Part shown: positions 8,244-16,280 of the stretch, piece by piece
Position numbering within the stretch: position 1 is the stretch's first letter
Layout: each line of letters begins with the position of its first letter
Assembly (NCBI GenBank): GCA_023389055.1
Contig: JAEWFA010000031.1
Location: forward strand, 1-34,360
Length of the DNA stretch: 34,360 bases
Direction of reading: 5' to 3'
From: Pseudomonadota bacterium
Lineage (GTDB): Bacteria; Pseudomonadota; Gammaproteobacteria; Burkholderiales; Burkholderiaceae_E
Notes under the pieces: generated by a model
What the model saw: the letters and a program-made list of their open reading frames with translations, nothing else
Databases searched by the model: none
Told to the model about the DNA's origin: nothing
Position numbers and translations under genes: made by a program

Positions 8244-9125
8244 ATGAACGAGACGATCGACCCCGCCTGCCGCCCGCCCGGGTGTCCGCGACGCGCCCGT
8301 GCCTGTGCCAGTGCCTTTGTCGTCGGCGCGCTCGTCGCTGCCGCGGTGCCTGCGCCGCTGCCTGCGGCGGCGCAAGGCCTGCCCTCGGCGCCCACGCCCG
8401 TGCCGGGCTCGCTGCTCGATCGCGGCGGCCACGGCCTGCCTGCGCCGGCTCCCTCGCCGCGCTCGGCACGGGCCGACAACGACCCCGGCCAGGCGACGAA
8501 ACGGATGCGCGTCTCGAGCGGCAGCGGTTTCTACGTCACCGGCGACGGCTATCTCGTCACCAACCATCACGTGGTCGAAGGCTGTTCGCGCCTGGCGCGA
8601 GGCGACGGCACGCCGCTCGAGCTCGTCGCCGCCGATGCGAAGAACGACCTTGCGCTGCTCAAGGGTCCGCCGGTGGCCGACGCGGCGCGACTGCGCGTCG
8701 CTCCCGATGCGATGCAGGGCGAACCGGTGCTGACCTACGGCTTTCCGCTGCAGGGCGTGCTCTCGTCGTCGGGACAACTGGGCGCCGGGATGGTGTCGGC
8801 GCTGGCCGGACTGCGCGACCAGCCCGGCCATCTGCAGATCGACGTGCCGGTGCAGCCGGGCAACAGCGGCGGGCCGCTGCTCGATCGGCGCGGACTCGTC
8901 GTCGGCGTCGTGGTCGCCAAGCTCAACGCGCTGCGCGTCGCGCAGATGACGGGCGACATCCCGCAGAACATCAACTTCGCGGTGAAGCTCGCGCCGCTGA
9001 AGGCGCTGCTCGACGCCAATGGCGTGCAGTACACCGGCGGCAGCACGCATGCCGCGCAACTCGAGAACGAGGAGATCGCCGTGCGCGCCCGCTCGTTCAC
9101 GACACCGGTCTTCTGCGGGCGCTGA
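8244..9125 (+). CDS. Secreted trypsin-like (HtrA/S1C-type) serine protease without PDZ
   Basis: A 293-residue exported protease. A signal peptide or anchor (about 21–44, ending LPAAAQ) and a Pro-rich spacer precede the catalytic domain. The triad is His109 in TNHHVV, Asp135 in AKNDLALL and Ser208 in QPGNSGGPLLD. Unlike DegP or DegS there is no PDZ domain: the chain ends about 60 residues after the last protease strand. It therefore resembles stand-alone S1C proteases whose substrates are unknown. I start it at 8244 rather than 8223 because the signal-peptide charge pattern fits better. Its stop codon abuts that of mgtE on the other strand. Confidence 0.85.
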   Translation: MNETIDPACRPPGCPRRARACASAFVVGALVAAAVPAPLPAAAQGLPSAPTPVPGSLLDRGGHGLPAPAPSPRSARADNDPGQATKRMRVSSGSGFYVTGDGYLVTNHHVVEGCSRLARGDGTPLELVAADAKNDLALLKGPPVADAARLRVAPDAMQGEPVLTYGFPLQGVLSSSGQLGAGMVSALAGLRDQPGHLQIDVPVQPGNSGGPLLDRRGLVVGVVVAKLNALRVAQMTGDIPQNINFAVKLAPLKALLDANGVQYTGGSTHAAQLENEEIAVRARSFTTPVFCGR

Positions 9126-10652
9126 TCACCGGAACAGCAGCGTCGCCAACCCCAGGAAGATCAGGAACCCCATGCTGTCGGTGCTGAACGTGAGCAGCAC
9201 CGATGAACCGAGCGCCGGGTCGCGCCCCAGCCGCTCGAGCGCCAGCGGCACGACGAGGGCGATGAACGCGCCCACCAGCAGGTTCAGCAGCATCGCCAGC
9301 GTCATCGTCATTCCGAGCAGCACACCCCAGGGCGTATCGCGATACAGCAACCACGCAGCCACCCCGGCGATACCGCCCCAGACGATGCCGTTCAGCGCGG
9401 CAATCGCGATCTCCTTGCCCAGCAGCCGGCGTGCGTTGGCCGCGTTCACCTGGCCGAGCGCGATCGAGCGGATGATCAGCGTCATCGTCTGGTTGCCGGA
9501 ATTGCCGGCGATGCCGGCGACGATCGGCATCAGCGTGGCGAGCGCGACGACGCGCTCGATCGTCCCCTCGAAGGCGTCGATGACGCGTGACGCGATGAAC
9601 GCGGTGCAAAGGTTCAACGCGAGCCACAACCAGCGGTTGCGCGCCGACGCCCAGACGCTGGAGAAGAGGTCTTCTTCCTCTCGCAGGCCGGCCTTGGCGA
9701 GCATCTCCGATTCCGCCTCCTCGCGGATGAGGTCGAGCACCTCGGCTACCGTCACGCGGCCGATCACGCGATTGCTCGGATCGACGACCGGCGCGGACAC
9801 GAGGTCGTAGCGCTCGAAGGCCTGCGCGGCATCGGCCGCGTCATCGAGCGTCTGCAGCGTGAGCACGTCGCGCTGCATGACGTCCTCGACCTGCACCTCG
9901 GGCTGGTTGATCAACAGCCTGTCCAGCGGCAGCGCGCCCTGCAGTTCGCCGCGATCGTCGACCACGTAGACCTGGTCGGTGTGGTCGGGCAGTTCGTCGA
10001 GCCGACGCAACTCGCGCAGCACCATCTCCAGCGTGTATTCGCGGCGCACGGTGATCGCCTCGAAGTCCATCAGCTCGCCCACCGAGCCTTCCGGGAAGGA
10101 CATCGACGCGCGCAGCTGCTCGCGCTCCTGCTGCGTGAGGCCGCGGCGCACCTCGTCGACGACCTCGCGCGGGAGGTCGGGCGCCAGCTCGGCGATCTCG
10201 TCGGCGTCGAGCGTCTCGATCGCCTCGACGAGCTCGGCGCGGTCCATCGAGCGGATCAGCGTCTCGCGCACCGAGTCGGAGACTTCGAGCAGGATCTCGC
10301 CGTCCTTGTCGGACTGCACGAGGTCCCAGACGAGCATCCGATCCTCCGGAGGCAGCGCCTCGAGGATGTACGCGATGTCGGCGGGATGCAGCTGCTGGAT
10401 GCGCGCGCCCAGGTCCTGCAGGTACTGCTGGTCGACGAGCGGGTCGACCGGCGCGGCGTGATCCGTTTCCTCTTCGTCGCCCCGCTCGCGCTCGGCGGCG
10501 TCGACGATCAGGTTATGCCGGCGCAGCAGCTCCTGCACCGCGGCGAGCGCGCGCGAAGCCTCCTCGGGATCGCGCGGCTGCGCGGCTCCGCGGAACGCTT
10601 CGGATCGATCGACGGCGGCCTCGGCCGCGTCGTCGAGATCGTGATCGGCCAT
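9126..10652 (-). CDS. mgtE: Magnesium transporter MgtE
   Basis: Mg2+ channel/transporter of the inner membrane, 508 residues. Order of parts: an acidic extension (1–70), the MgtE N domain (about 85–185), a CBS pair (about 195–315) that senses cytoplasmic Mg2+, and five membrane helices (about 340–508). The pore signature MPIVAGIAGNSGNQT sits at 375–389. The second conserved block DPALGSSVLLTFSTDSMGF includes Asp478 and Asp491. It begins 15 bp after the mtgA stop and is probably the last gene of the RNB–TonB–aroE–mtgA operon. Mg2+ control is more likely through the CBS domains than transcriptional, because no riboswitch-like leader fits in 15 bp. Confidence 0.93.
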   Translation of the reverse strand: MADHDLDDAAEAAVDRSEAFRGAAQPRDPEEASRALAAVQELLRRHNLIVDAAERERGDEEETDHAAPVDPLVDQQYLQDLGARIQQLHPADIAYILEALPPEDRMLVWDLVQSDKDGEILLEVSDSVRETLIRSMDRAELVEAIETLDADEIAELAPDLPREVVDEVRRGLTQQEREQLRASMSFPEGSVGELMDFEAITVRREYTLEMVLRELRRLDELPDHTDQVYVVDDRGELQGALPLDRLLINQPEVQVEDVMQRDVLTLQTLDDAADAAQAFERYDLVSAPVVDPSNRVIGRVTVAEVLDLIREEAESEMLAKAGLREEEDLFSSVWASARNRWLWLALNLCTAFIASRVIDAFEGTIERVVALATLMPIVAGIAGNSGNQTMTLIIRSIALGQVNAANARRLLGKEIAIAALNGIVWGGIAGVAAWLLYRDTPWGVLLGMTMTLAMLLNLLVGAFIALVVPLALERLGRDPALGSSVLLTFSTDSMGFLIFLGLATLLFR

Positions 10653-10667
10653 CGTTTCACTTTCGCT

Positions 10668-11423
10668 TCAGGGGGGATCGACCGAGCCCATCCAGCGGGC
10701 GACGATCGCGGCGCGCCGAGCCAATGCGGGCGACTCGGGGTGCGCGTCATAGTAGCGCGGCCGCGGCAGCATCGCCGCCATGCGTGCAGCCTGGCCCGCA
10801 TCGAGTTGCGCTGCCGAGACGCCGTAGTGATGCCGTGCGCCCGCATCGGCGCCGAAGACGCCGACGCCCCACTCGGCGACGTTCAGATACAGCTCCAGGA
10901 TGCGGTGCTTGGTCATCACCGTCTCGATCATGTAGGCGATCACCAGTTCCTGCGCCTTGCGCAGGTAGCTGCGTTCGCCCGACAGGAACAGGTTCTTCGC
11001 GAGCTGCATCGTGATCGTCGAGCCGCCGAGCACGACGCGCCCCTTGCGCCGGTTGCGCTCGCGGGCGTGCTCGATGGCGTCCCAGTCGACGCCGTCGTGA
11101 TCGGTGAAATTCGCGTCCTCCGACGCGATCACCGCCCGCTTGAGATTCGGCGAGATCCGTTCGTAGTCGACCCAGCGATGACGCAGTTCTCGTTTCGGGT
11201 CGGACTCGCGCAGGCGGGCGAGCTCGGTGCGCATGAAGCGGGTCGAACCCGGATCGAAGCGGCTCCACCACAGCACGTGCGCGAAGTACCACAGCTGCAG
11301 CACGAGCACTGCGCTGGCAAGCAACGTTGTGCCCCACGCAACCACGCGCAGCGTTGCGCGCCAGGAAACCACGCGCGGCGCACGCCGTCGTTTCGCGGCG
11401 CGCGCACCGATCTTTCGCTTCAT
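10668..11423 (-). CDS. mtgA: Monofunctional biosynthetic peptidoglycan transglycosylase MtgA
   Basis: Polymerises lipid II into glycan strands at the outer face of the inner membrane. The 251-residue protein has a basic N-terminus, one anchor helix (about 25–52) and a GT51 domain. Catalytic Glu102 lies in ASEDANFTDHDG, and GGSTITMQLAKN (133–144) and ELYLNVAEWG are the further GT51 motifs. There is no transpeptidase domain. The ATG (11421–11423) overlaps the aroE stop codon in an ATGA junction, so translation is probably coupled to aroE. An open frame continues far upstream but is a shadow of aroE. Confidence 0.93.
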   Translation of the reverse strand: MKRKIGARAAKRRRAPRVVSWRATLRVVAWGTTLLASAVLVLQLWYFAHVLWWSRFDPGSTRFMRTELARLRESDPKRELRHRWVDYERISPNLKRAVIASEDANFTDHDGVDWDAIEHARERNRRKGRVVLGGSTITMQLAKNLFLSGERSYLRKAQELVIAYMIETVMTKHRILELYLNVAEWGVGVFGADAGARHHYGVSAAQLDAGQAARMAAMLPRPRYYDAHPESPALARRAAIVARWMGSVDPP

Positions 11424-12283
11424 CGCGGTGGCGGTCGCTGCGCGGCGGACTGCGCGGGCAGCGTCTCGCGCAAGGAGCGATATACCGCATCGGTCGGCGG
11501 ACGCACGCCGTGCCAGACGAGGAACGACTCGGCCGCCTGCTCGACGAGCATGCCGAGGCCGTCGCAGGCTCGAGCGGCGCCGGCCGCCTGGGCCTGCCGC
11601 ACGAAGGCCGTCGGCGTGGGCGCGTAGAACAGATCGTAGGCGATCGAGGCTGCGGCCAACACCTCGTGCGCCAACGGCACCGGCTCGTCGCGCAGTCCGC
11701 TGCCGCTCGCCTCGACGATCAGCTCGAAGCCCGGCTCGATCGCATCGAGGGCGACGAAAACGGGATGAACCGCACGCGCGGCGAACTTCTCGACCAGGCG
11801 CTCCGCGTTGGCGCGGCTGCGGTTGGTCACGACGAGACGGGCCACCCCCGCATCGAGCAGCGGTCCGACGATCCCGCGCGCCGCGCCGCCGGCGCCGAGC
11901 AGCAGCACCGAGCGCCCTTCGAGTGCGAAGCCGTGGCGCTCGCGCAGATCGCAAACGAGCCCGGCCCCGTCTGTGTTGTCGCCAAAGGCGCCGTCGGCCG
12001 CATCCGCATCGAAGCGCAGCGTGTTCACCGCGCCCGCCTCGCTGGCACGCGCGCTGTGCCGCCCGGCCCAGTCGAAGGCGTCGACCTTGAACGGCAGCGT
12101 CACGTTCAGTCCGCTGCCGCCCGCGTCGCGGAAGCGCTCGACCGCCGCGACGAAGCCGTCGAGCGGCGCGAGGATGCGCCCGTACTCGAGGTCGATCCCC
12201 GTTTCGCGCGCGAACTGCTCGTGGATCGCCGGCGAGCGGCTGTGCTCGACGGGATTGCCGATGACGGCGTAGCGTCGCGTCAC
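11420..12283 (-). CDS. aroE: Shikimate dehydrogenase (NADP+)
   Basis: Reduces 3-dehydroshikimate to shikimate in aromatic amino-acid synthesis. The shikimate-binding N-terminal domain has GNPVEHSRSPAIH (9–21), NVTLPFK with catalytic Lys66, and the NTDG motif with catalytic Asp105. The nucleotide domain has LLGAGGAARG (128–137) and NRSRANAERL, the basic NADP-selective loop. Length 287 is slightly longer than the E. coli enzyme. The start is GTG (12281–12283), overlapping the TonB-like gene's stop as GTGA. The other shikimate-pathway gene here, aroQ, is in a separate plus-strand operon at 19589. Confidence 0.95.
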   Translation of the reverse strand: MTRRYAVIGNPVEHSRSPAIHEQFARETGIDLEYGRILAPLDGFVAAVERFRDAGGSGLNVTLPFKVDAFDWAGRHSARASEAGAVNTLRFDADAADGAFGDNTDGAGLVCDLRERHGFALEGRSVLLLGAGGAARGIVGPLLDAGVARLVVTNRSRANAERLVEKFAARAVHPVFVALDAIEPGFELIVEASGSGLRDEPVPLAHEVLAAASIAYDLFYAPTPTAFVRQAQAAGAARACDGLGMLVEQAAESFLVWHGVRPPTDAVYRSLRETLPAQSAAQRPPPR

Positions 12284-13401
12284 CGCTGTTTCGCTTCGCG
12301 CGCCGCGGCAGCGGTGCGCGCGCGCTCACGCTGCGCGGCAGGCTTGCCCCTGCCTTCGGAGGCGCGCTCGCGCGCGGCGCTGGACGGGCGCTCGCGCGCC
12401 GCGCTGGTCCCGCGCTCGCGCACCCCGCCGGGGCCCTGCCCCGACGCAATCGGCGCGGCGCCTTCCCCCGCCTCGGCCCGTTCCGGTTCGTCGAACTCGC
12501 CGGGTCGCAGCGCGGAGGTCTCGAGCACGTCGTTGGTGAATTTCCAGGTTCTGACGATCTGCAGGATGTCGCCGTCACGCGCCATCTCCGGCGTGAAGCG
12601 CTCGTACGGCGCGCCCGCCTTCACGATCTCGCGCACCGCGCGATTGAGCACGTCGTGCTTCGACTTGCGGTTGACGATCACGTCGACGACGTTGCCGCCA
12701 CGATCGATCTCCACCGTGATGATGAGCGCGCCGTAGATGCGTCCGCGCGCTTCGCGCGGATAGCGTTCGGTGCCGAGGCGCTCGATGCGCTCGGCCCATT
12801 CCTCGACGTAGCGCGCATAGCTCACGCCGGTGGCGTTCACGCCGTAGGTGAGCCGCTTCGGACGCTTGTTGTAGTCGGATACCTGCTTGTCGATCTGCGC
12901 CTGCAGTCGCGCGATCGCGGCGTCGACGTCGTCGGCGTCGCGCCCCTGCTCGACGATCGGCGACGGCTCGACCGGTTCTTCCGGCTGCACGTAGGACTGC
13001 GGCCCGCGGGCCAGCGCGAGCAACTGGCGCTGCTGCGCCTCGAGTTCGGCCACGCGCCGGCGCTGCATCGCGACCGCATCGCCGTCCTGCACGAAGGCCT
13101 CGGCGGGCAACGGCGAGCGCGCCCGCCCCTGCTCGTGCTCGCCGCCGCCGACCAGGTTCTCCTGCGCAAGCAGCTCCGGCTTCAGCGGCCGCGCGTCGGT
13201 CTTCGCGTTGACGAGGACCACTTCGAGCTGCGGGTCGATCGGTGCGAACGACAGTGGCGCCGGCGGCGCGAAGCGCAACGCGAGCGCGAGGGCGTGCAGC
13301 ACGATCGACGCCACGATCGAGAACGCGAGCGGATCGCGTCGCCACAACGCGGCGAGCCCGCCGACGTGAATCGTCTCGAAACTGCGTGCGATCCGCTTCA
13401 T
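12280..13401 (-). CDS. TonB-like C-terminal-domain envelope protein with unusual basic tail
   Basis: A 373-residue protein anchored by one N-terminal helix (about 25–43). Its periplasmic part has a Gln-rich, coiled-coil-like segment (about 110–185) and a TonB-type C-terminal domain (about 192–290) containing YPREARGRIYGALIITVEID. Proteins of this type link inner-membrane energy to outer-membrane functions, but no ExbB/ExbD lies nearby, so the partner is unknown. The domain is followed by about 80 further residues, the last 45 being Arg/Glu/Ala-rich and partly encoded by a 24-bp repeat. A tail like this is not expected after a TonB domain. The ATG overlaps the RNB gene's stop as ATGA. Confidence 0.78.
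   Translation of the reverse strand: MKRIARSFETIHVGGLAALWRRDPLAFSIVASIVLHALALALRFAPPAPLSFAPIDPQLEVVLVNAKTDARPLKPELLAQENLVGGGEHEQGRARSPLPAEAFVQDGDAVAMQRRRVAELEAQQRQLLALARGPQSYVQPEEPVEPSPIVEQGRDADDVDAAIARLQAQIDKQVSDYNKRPKRLTYGVNATGVSYARYVEEWAERIERLGTERYPREARGRIYGALIITVEIDRGGNVVDVIVNRKSKHDVLNRAVREIVKAGAPYERFTPEMARDGDILQIVRTWKFTNDVLETSALRPGEFDEPERAEAGEGAAPIASGQGPGGVRERGTSAARERPSSAARERASEGRGKPAAQRERARTAAAAREAKQR
12365..12436. repeat. 24-bp tandem repeat within the TonB-like gene
   Basis: CGCTCG motifs recur at exact 24-bp spacing, starting at 12365, 12389 and 12413, each followed by a similar GC-rich block. They encode the repeated RER-x-SSAA-like units of the basic C-terminal tail. The third unit is degenerate. 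A 24-bp period keeps the reading frame, so copy number could vary without breaking the protein. Confidence 0.6.
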
Positions 13402-15374
13402 CGCAGCGCCGGCTCGACGAGCGCGTTCGCGTCGCCGTCGCCGCCCTCGTCGCCTTCGCCGCCGACGCCGAGATCGCCGGTCGCGGTCTCGCCGGTGCCC
13501 ACTTCGACGAAGCGCGCCTGCACCGACAGGTCGATTTCGTCGGTGGCGAGGAGATCGACGACGATGCGCCGGCCCGGCGCCAGGTCCGGCATTCCCGCCA
13601 GCCGGAAATAGAGGGGCGCGTCGGCCAGCCGCACGAGATCGTCGCGCACGACGACCGCGCCGGCGCGACGCAGCCGATGCTGCTCGATCCAGCGCAGGCA
13701 CCAGTAGCGCTCCATGCGCTGCTGGAAGTCGAGATACGCGCCGTAGCGCGCCTCGAAGGCAGAGACGATCGCGAACAACTCGGTGTCGTTGGCCGCCAGC
13801 GGAGGCTTGCGCCCGCCGAGCACGGCGAGCAGCTGACGCTGGTTGACCAGGTCTACGTAGCGTCGCAGCGGCGACGTCGACCACATGTAGTACGCCACGC
13901 CGAGTCCCTGGTGCGGCGCTGCGTGCGTCGCGGTGCGTACGCGCCCCGCCTGCTGCGAGCGGAAAACGCCGGGCACGCGCGCGAGCGAGAGCAGCCGCGC
14001 CCATTCGCTGTTGGCGAGGATCATCGACTCGGAGACGATCCGGTCGAGCGGCGCGTCGCGTCGGCGCTGCACGATGCGCACGCGCTCGGCCTCGCCTTCG
14101 CGCTCGATGTAGAAGTTGAAATCGGCGCCCGAACGCGGCTCGGGCCGGCCGCGCACGCGCTCGCGCTCGACCGACAGCGACTTCGCCAGGCGCCAGAGCA
14201 CGCGCATCGCGTCGGCGCGCGGATGATCGATCGGCCCGCCGGACTCGAGCGCCGCCTCGTCGAAGCGCGCGTCGAGCGCGTCATGCCGCAGGTTGTCGGC
14301 GACGGTGATCCTCTCCACGCGCGAAGTCTTCGCGACGATGCGTTCACCGGACGCGTCGACGTCGACGTACAGCGACAACGCCGCGACCTCGCGTCCCGCA
14401 TCGAGCGAGAACGCGGCGATCGTCGCCTGCGGCAGCATCGTGATCTTGTCGCCGGGCAGGTAAACGGTGGACATTCGCGCGCGCGCGAGCGCGTCGACCT
14501 CGCCGCCGTGCTCGATCGCCACGCCCGGCGCGGCGACATGGATCCCGATGCGCCAACCGCCTTCGGGCAGCGGCTGCACCGACAGGCAGTCGTCGATCTC
14601 GGTGGTGGTGGAGTCGTCGATCGAGAATGCGTCGACTTCGGCGCGCGGCAGTGCGTCGATCGCGCGATGCGCATCGGCGAGCGGATCAGCGTGCAGCGGG
14701 GCGCCGAAACCCTGCGGGAAATACTCGGCCTCGAAGCGCGCGACGTGCATCGCGCGCGGCGACTCGAAGGCGCCGAGCGCGCACAGCAGGCGCTCCGGCG
14801 TCGGGTGCTCGGGGGAAAGCGAAAGCTCGAGTGCCTTCCAGGCCGCCGAGTTGCGATCGGGGCGCGCGAGCAGCTGCGCCGCCTGCACCGCCACCTCCTC
14901 GGGCAGCTCGCCCATGCGCATCGACTGCGCATGCGCCTCGATGCGTTGCTGCTCGCAGCGGCGCCGCTCGAGCGTGGCGAGCGCCGAGCGCAACACTTCG
15001 GGGGGCGCCGCGCGATAGCGGCCGCGCCCCTTGCGATGGAAATACACCGGGGCCGAATGCAGCTTCAGCAGCAGCGCCGTCGCCTCCACGGCGTCGGAGC
15101 GATGGCCGTGATATTCGTCGGCCAGTTCGCCGAAGCCGAATTCGGCCTGCGGCGCGCACTCCCAGAGGAAGTCGACGTCGATCGAATCGGCGAGTTGGCG
15201 CGCGGCGGGAATCAGCGCGTCGGGCGCCGGCGCGTCGAAGCGAAGGAGCACGTGGCTCGCCTTGACCTTCGCGCGCTTGCCGCTGGCGGTCTCGACCTGC
15301 AGGCTGCCGCCCGTCTCCGACAACGCCGTGCCGGCGCGAAAATCGCCGTTGTCCTCGAACAGGAGATGCTTCAT
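13398..15374 (-). CDS. RNB-domain (RNase II/R family) exoribonuclease
   Basis: Predicted 3'-to-5' exoribonuclease of 658 residues. The catalytic RNB domain runs from about 245 to 560. It has the metal-binding block FSIDDSTTTEIDDCLSV (about 250–266) and the signature YYMWSTSPLRRYVDLVNQRQ. The N-terminal 240 residues are helical and lack an obvious cold-shock domain. The last 40 residues are Gly/Glu-rich. Against E. coli RNase II (Asp201, 207, 209, 210), Asp253, Asp261 and Asp262 are kept but the Asp207 position is Glu259. I think this is common in this subfamily but could not check. It heads the operon with tonB-like, aroE, mtgA and mgtE. Confidence 0.88.
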   Translation of the reverse strand: MKHLLFEDNGDFRAGTALSETGGSLQVETASGKRAKVKASHVLLRFDAPAPDALIPAARQLADSIDVDFLWECAPQAEFGFGELADEYHGHRSDAVEATALLLKLHSAPVYFHRKGRGRYRAAPPEVLRSALATLERRRCEQQRIEAHAQSMRMGELPEEVAVQAAQLLARPDRNSAAWKALELSLSPEHPTPERLLCALGAFESPRAMHVARFEAEYFPQGFGAPLHADPLADAHRAIDALPRAEVDAFSIDDSTTTEIDDCLSVQPLPEGGWRIGIHVAAPGVAIEHGGEVDALARARMSTVYLPGDKITMLPQATIAAFSLDAGREVAALSLYVDVDASGERIVAKTSRVERITVADNLRHDALDARFDEAALESGGPIDHPRADAMRVLWRLAKSLSVERERVRGRPEPRSGADFNFYIEREGEAERVRIVQRRRDAPLDRIVSESMILANSEWARLLSLARVPGVFRSQQAGRVRTATHAAPHQGLGVAYYMWSTSPLRRYVDLVNQRQLLAVLGGRKPPLAANDTELFAIVSAFEARYGAYLDFQQRMERYWCLRWIEQHRLRRAGAVVVRDDLVRLADAPLYFRLAGMPDLAPGRRIVVDLLATDEIDLSVQARFVEVGTGETATGDLGVGGEGDEGGDGDANALVEPALR

Positions 15375-15389
15375 CTGCGGGGGCGTCCA

Positions 15390-15444
15390 GGTCCTGTTCG
15401 CTTTCTCGGCTGCACCGGGGGACGATCGTGGTGTGAACAGGACC
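15390..15444 (-). promoter_or_regulatory. 5'-UTR stem before the RNB nuclease operon
   Basis: GGTCCTGTTC (15444–15435 on the minus strand) is perfectly complementary to GAACAGGACC (15399–15390), with a 35-nt loop that contains a smaller CACC/GGTG pairing. The stem sits between the predicted transcription start near 15450 and the ATG at 15374, 16 nt before the start codon. The 15 nt directly before the ATG lack a good ribosome binding site. It could be an RNA control element or a DNA operator. Confidence 0.5.
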
Positions 15445-15456
15445 CCAAGCCAGCCG

Positions 15457-15462
15457 ATTATA
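15457..15462 (-). promoter_or_regulatory. TATAAT -10 box of the RNB operon
   Basis: A perfect minus-strand TATAAT lies in an otherwise GC-rich gap, 83 bp before the RNB gene's start codon. The -35 region at the right distance (around 15480–15485) matches poorly. The predicted start near 15450 leaves a leader of about 75 nt that contains the 15390–15444 stem. Confidence 0.5.
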
Positions 15463-15537
15463 GAGGCGCGAGCGGGCGCGCAGCCGACGTCCGATCGCCG
15501 CGCGGCGCCCGATCACCGCCCGTCGTCGGCGGCGCGC

Positions 15538-16278
15538 TCACAACATGATGCCGCCCGACACCTCGATGACGGCGCCGTTGATGTAGGCCGCCTCGTCGCT
15601 GGCGAGGAACGCGTAGACGTTGGCGATCTCCTCGGGCTCGCCGAGCCGTCCGAGCGGCACCTTGTCGATCGTCTTCTGCATCACTGCCGGCGGAATCGAC
15701 GCGAGGATCGGGGTGCGCACGAAGCCGGGGCATACCGCCACGGCGCGCACGCCCTTGGGCCCGAGCTCGCGTGCCCAGGTCTTCGTGAATCCGATGAGGC
15801 CGGCCTTCGTCGCCGCGTAGTTGGTCTGTCCGAAGTTGCCGTACAGGCCGACCACCGACGAGGCGTTCAGGATCACGCCCGAGCCCTGGCGAATCATCGG
15901 GTCGGCCACCGCCTGCGTGCAAAGGAAGACGCCCTTCAGGTTCACGTCGATCACGCGGTCGAACTGCTGCTCGGTCATCTTGACGAGGCGCGCGTCCTGC
16001 GTGATTCCGGCATTGTTCACCAGGCAATCGACGCGTCCGAAGGCCTCGAGCGTCGCGGCGACCATCGACTCGACGGAGCCGCGATCGGTGACGTCGACGC
16101 GCGCGCCGATCGCGCGCCCGCCGGCTTCGACCAGCAACGCCACCGCTTCCTCCACGCGCGCGCCGTCGAGGTCGGCGACCACGACCGCGGCGCCCTCGCC
16201 GACGAACTTTCGTGCCGTCGCCATTCCGATGCCGCCGGTGGCGCCGGTGACGATCGCGATCTTGTCCTTCAGTCTCAT
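15538..16278 (-). CDS. fabG: FabG-type SDR reductase (3-oxoacyl-ACP or acetoacetyl-CoA reductase)
   Basis: A 246-residue classical short-chain dehydrogenase. It has the cofactor loop TGATGGIGMA (11–20), NNAG (88–91), and the catalytic set Asn113, Ser141, Tyr154 and Lys158 in FGQTNYAATKAG. The end INGAVIEVSGGIML is typical of FabG/PhaB-like enzymes. It reduces a 3-oxoacyl thioester with NAD(P)H. An acetoacetyl-CoA reductase for polyhydroxybutyrate is an equally reasonable reading, because no fab or pha neighbours help. The start at 16278 gives the standard MRLKDKIAIVTGATG opening. It lies 41 bp after the Mpl–YqiA fusion gene, and that gap is filled by the 10-bp repeats. Confidence 0.82.
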   Translation of the reverse strand: MRLKDKIAIVTGATGGIGMATARKFVGEGAAVVVADLDGARVEEAVALLVEAGGRAIGARVDVTDRGSVESMVAATLEAFGRVDCLVNNAGITQDARLVKMTEQQFDRVIDVNLKGVFLCTQAVADPMIRQGSGVILNASSVVGLYGNFGQTNYAATKAGLIGFTKTWARELGPKGVRAVAVCPGFVRTPILASIPPAVMQKTIDKVPLGRLGEPEEIANVYAFLASDEAAYINGAVIEVSGGIML

Positions 16279-16280
16279 CT

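Noticed and set aside
10668..12578. A 636-codon frame suggesting an extended mtgA
   Set aside because: The upstream half is out-of-frame aroE and tonB-like DNA. MtgA begins normally at 11423 with an ATGA overlap.
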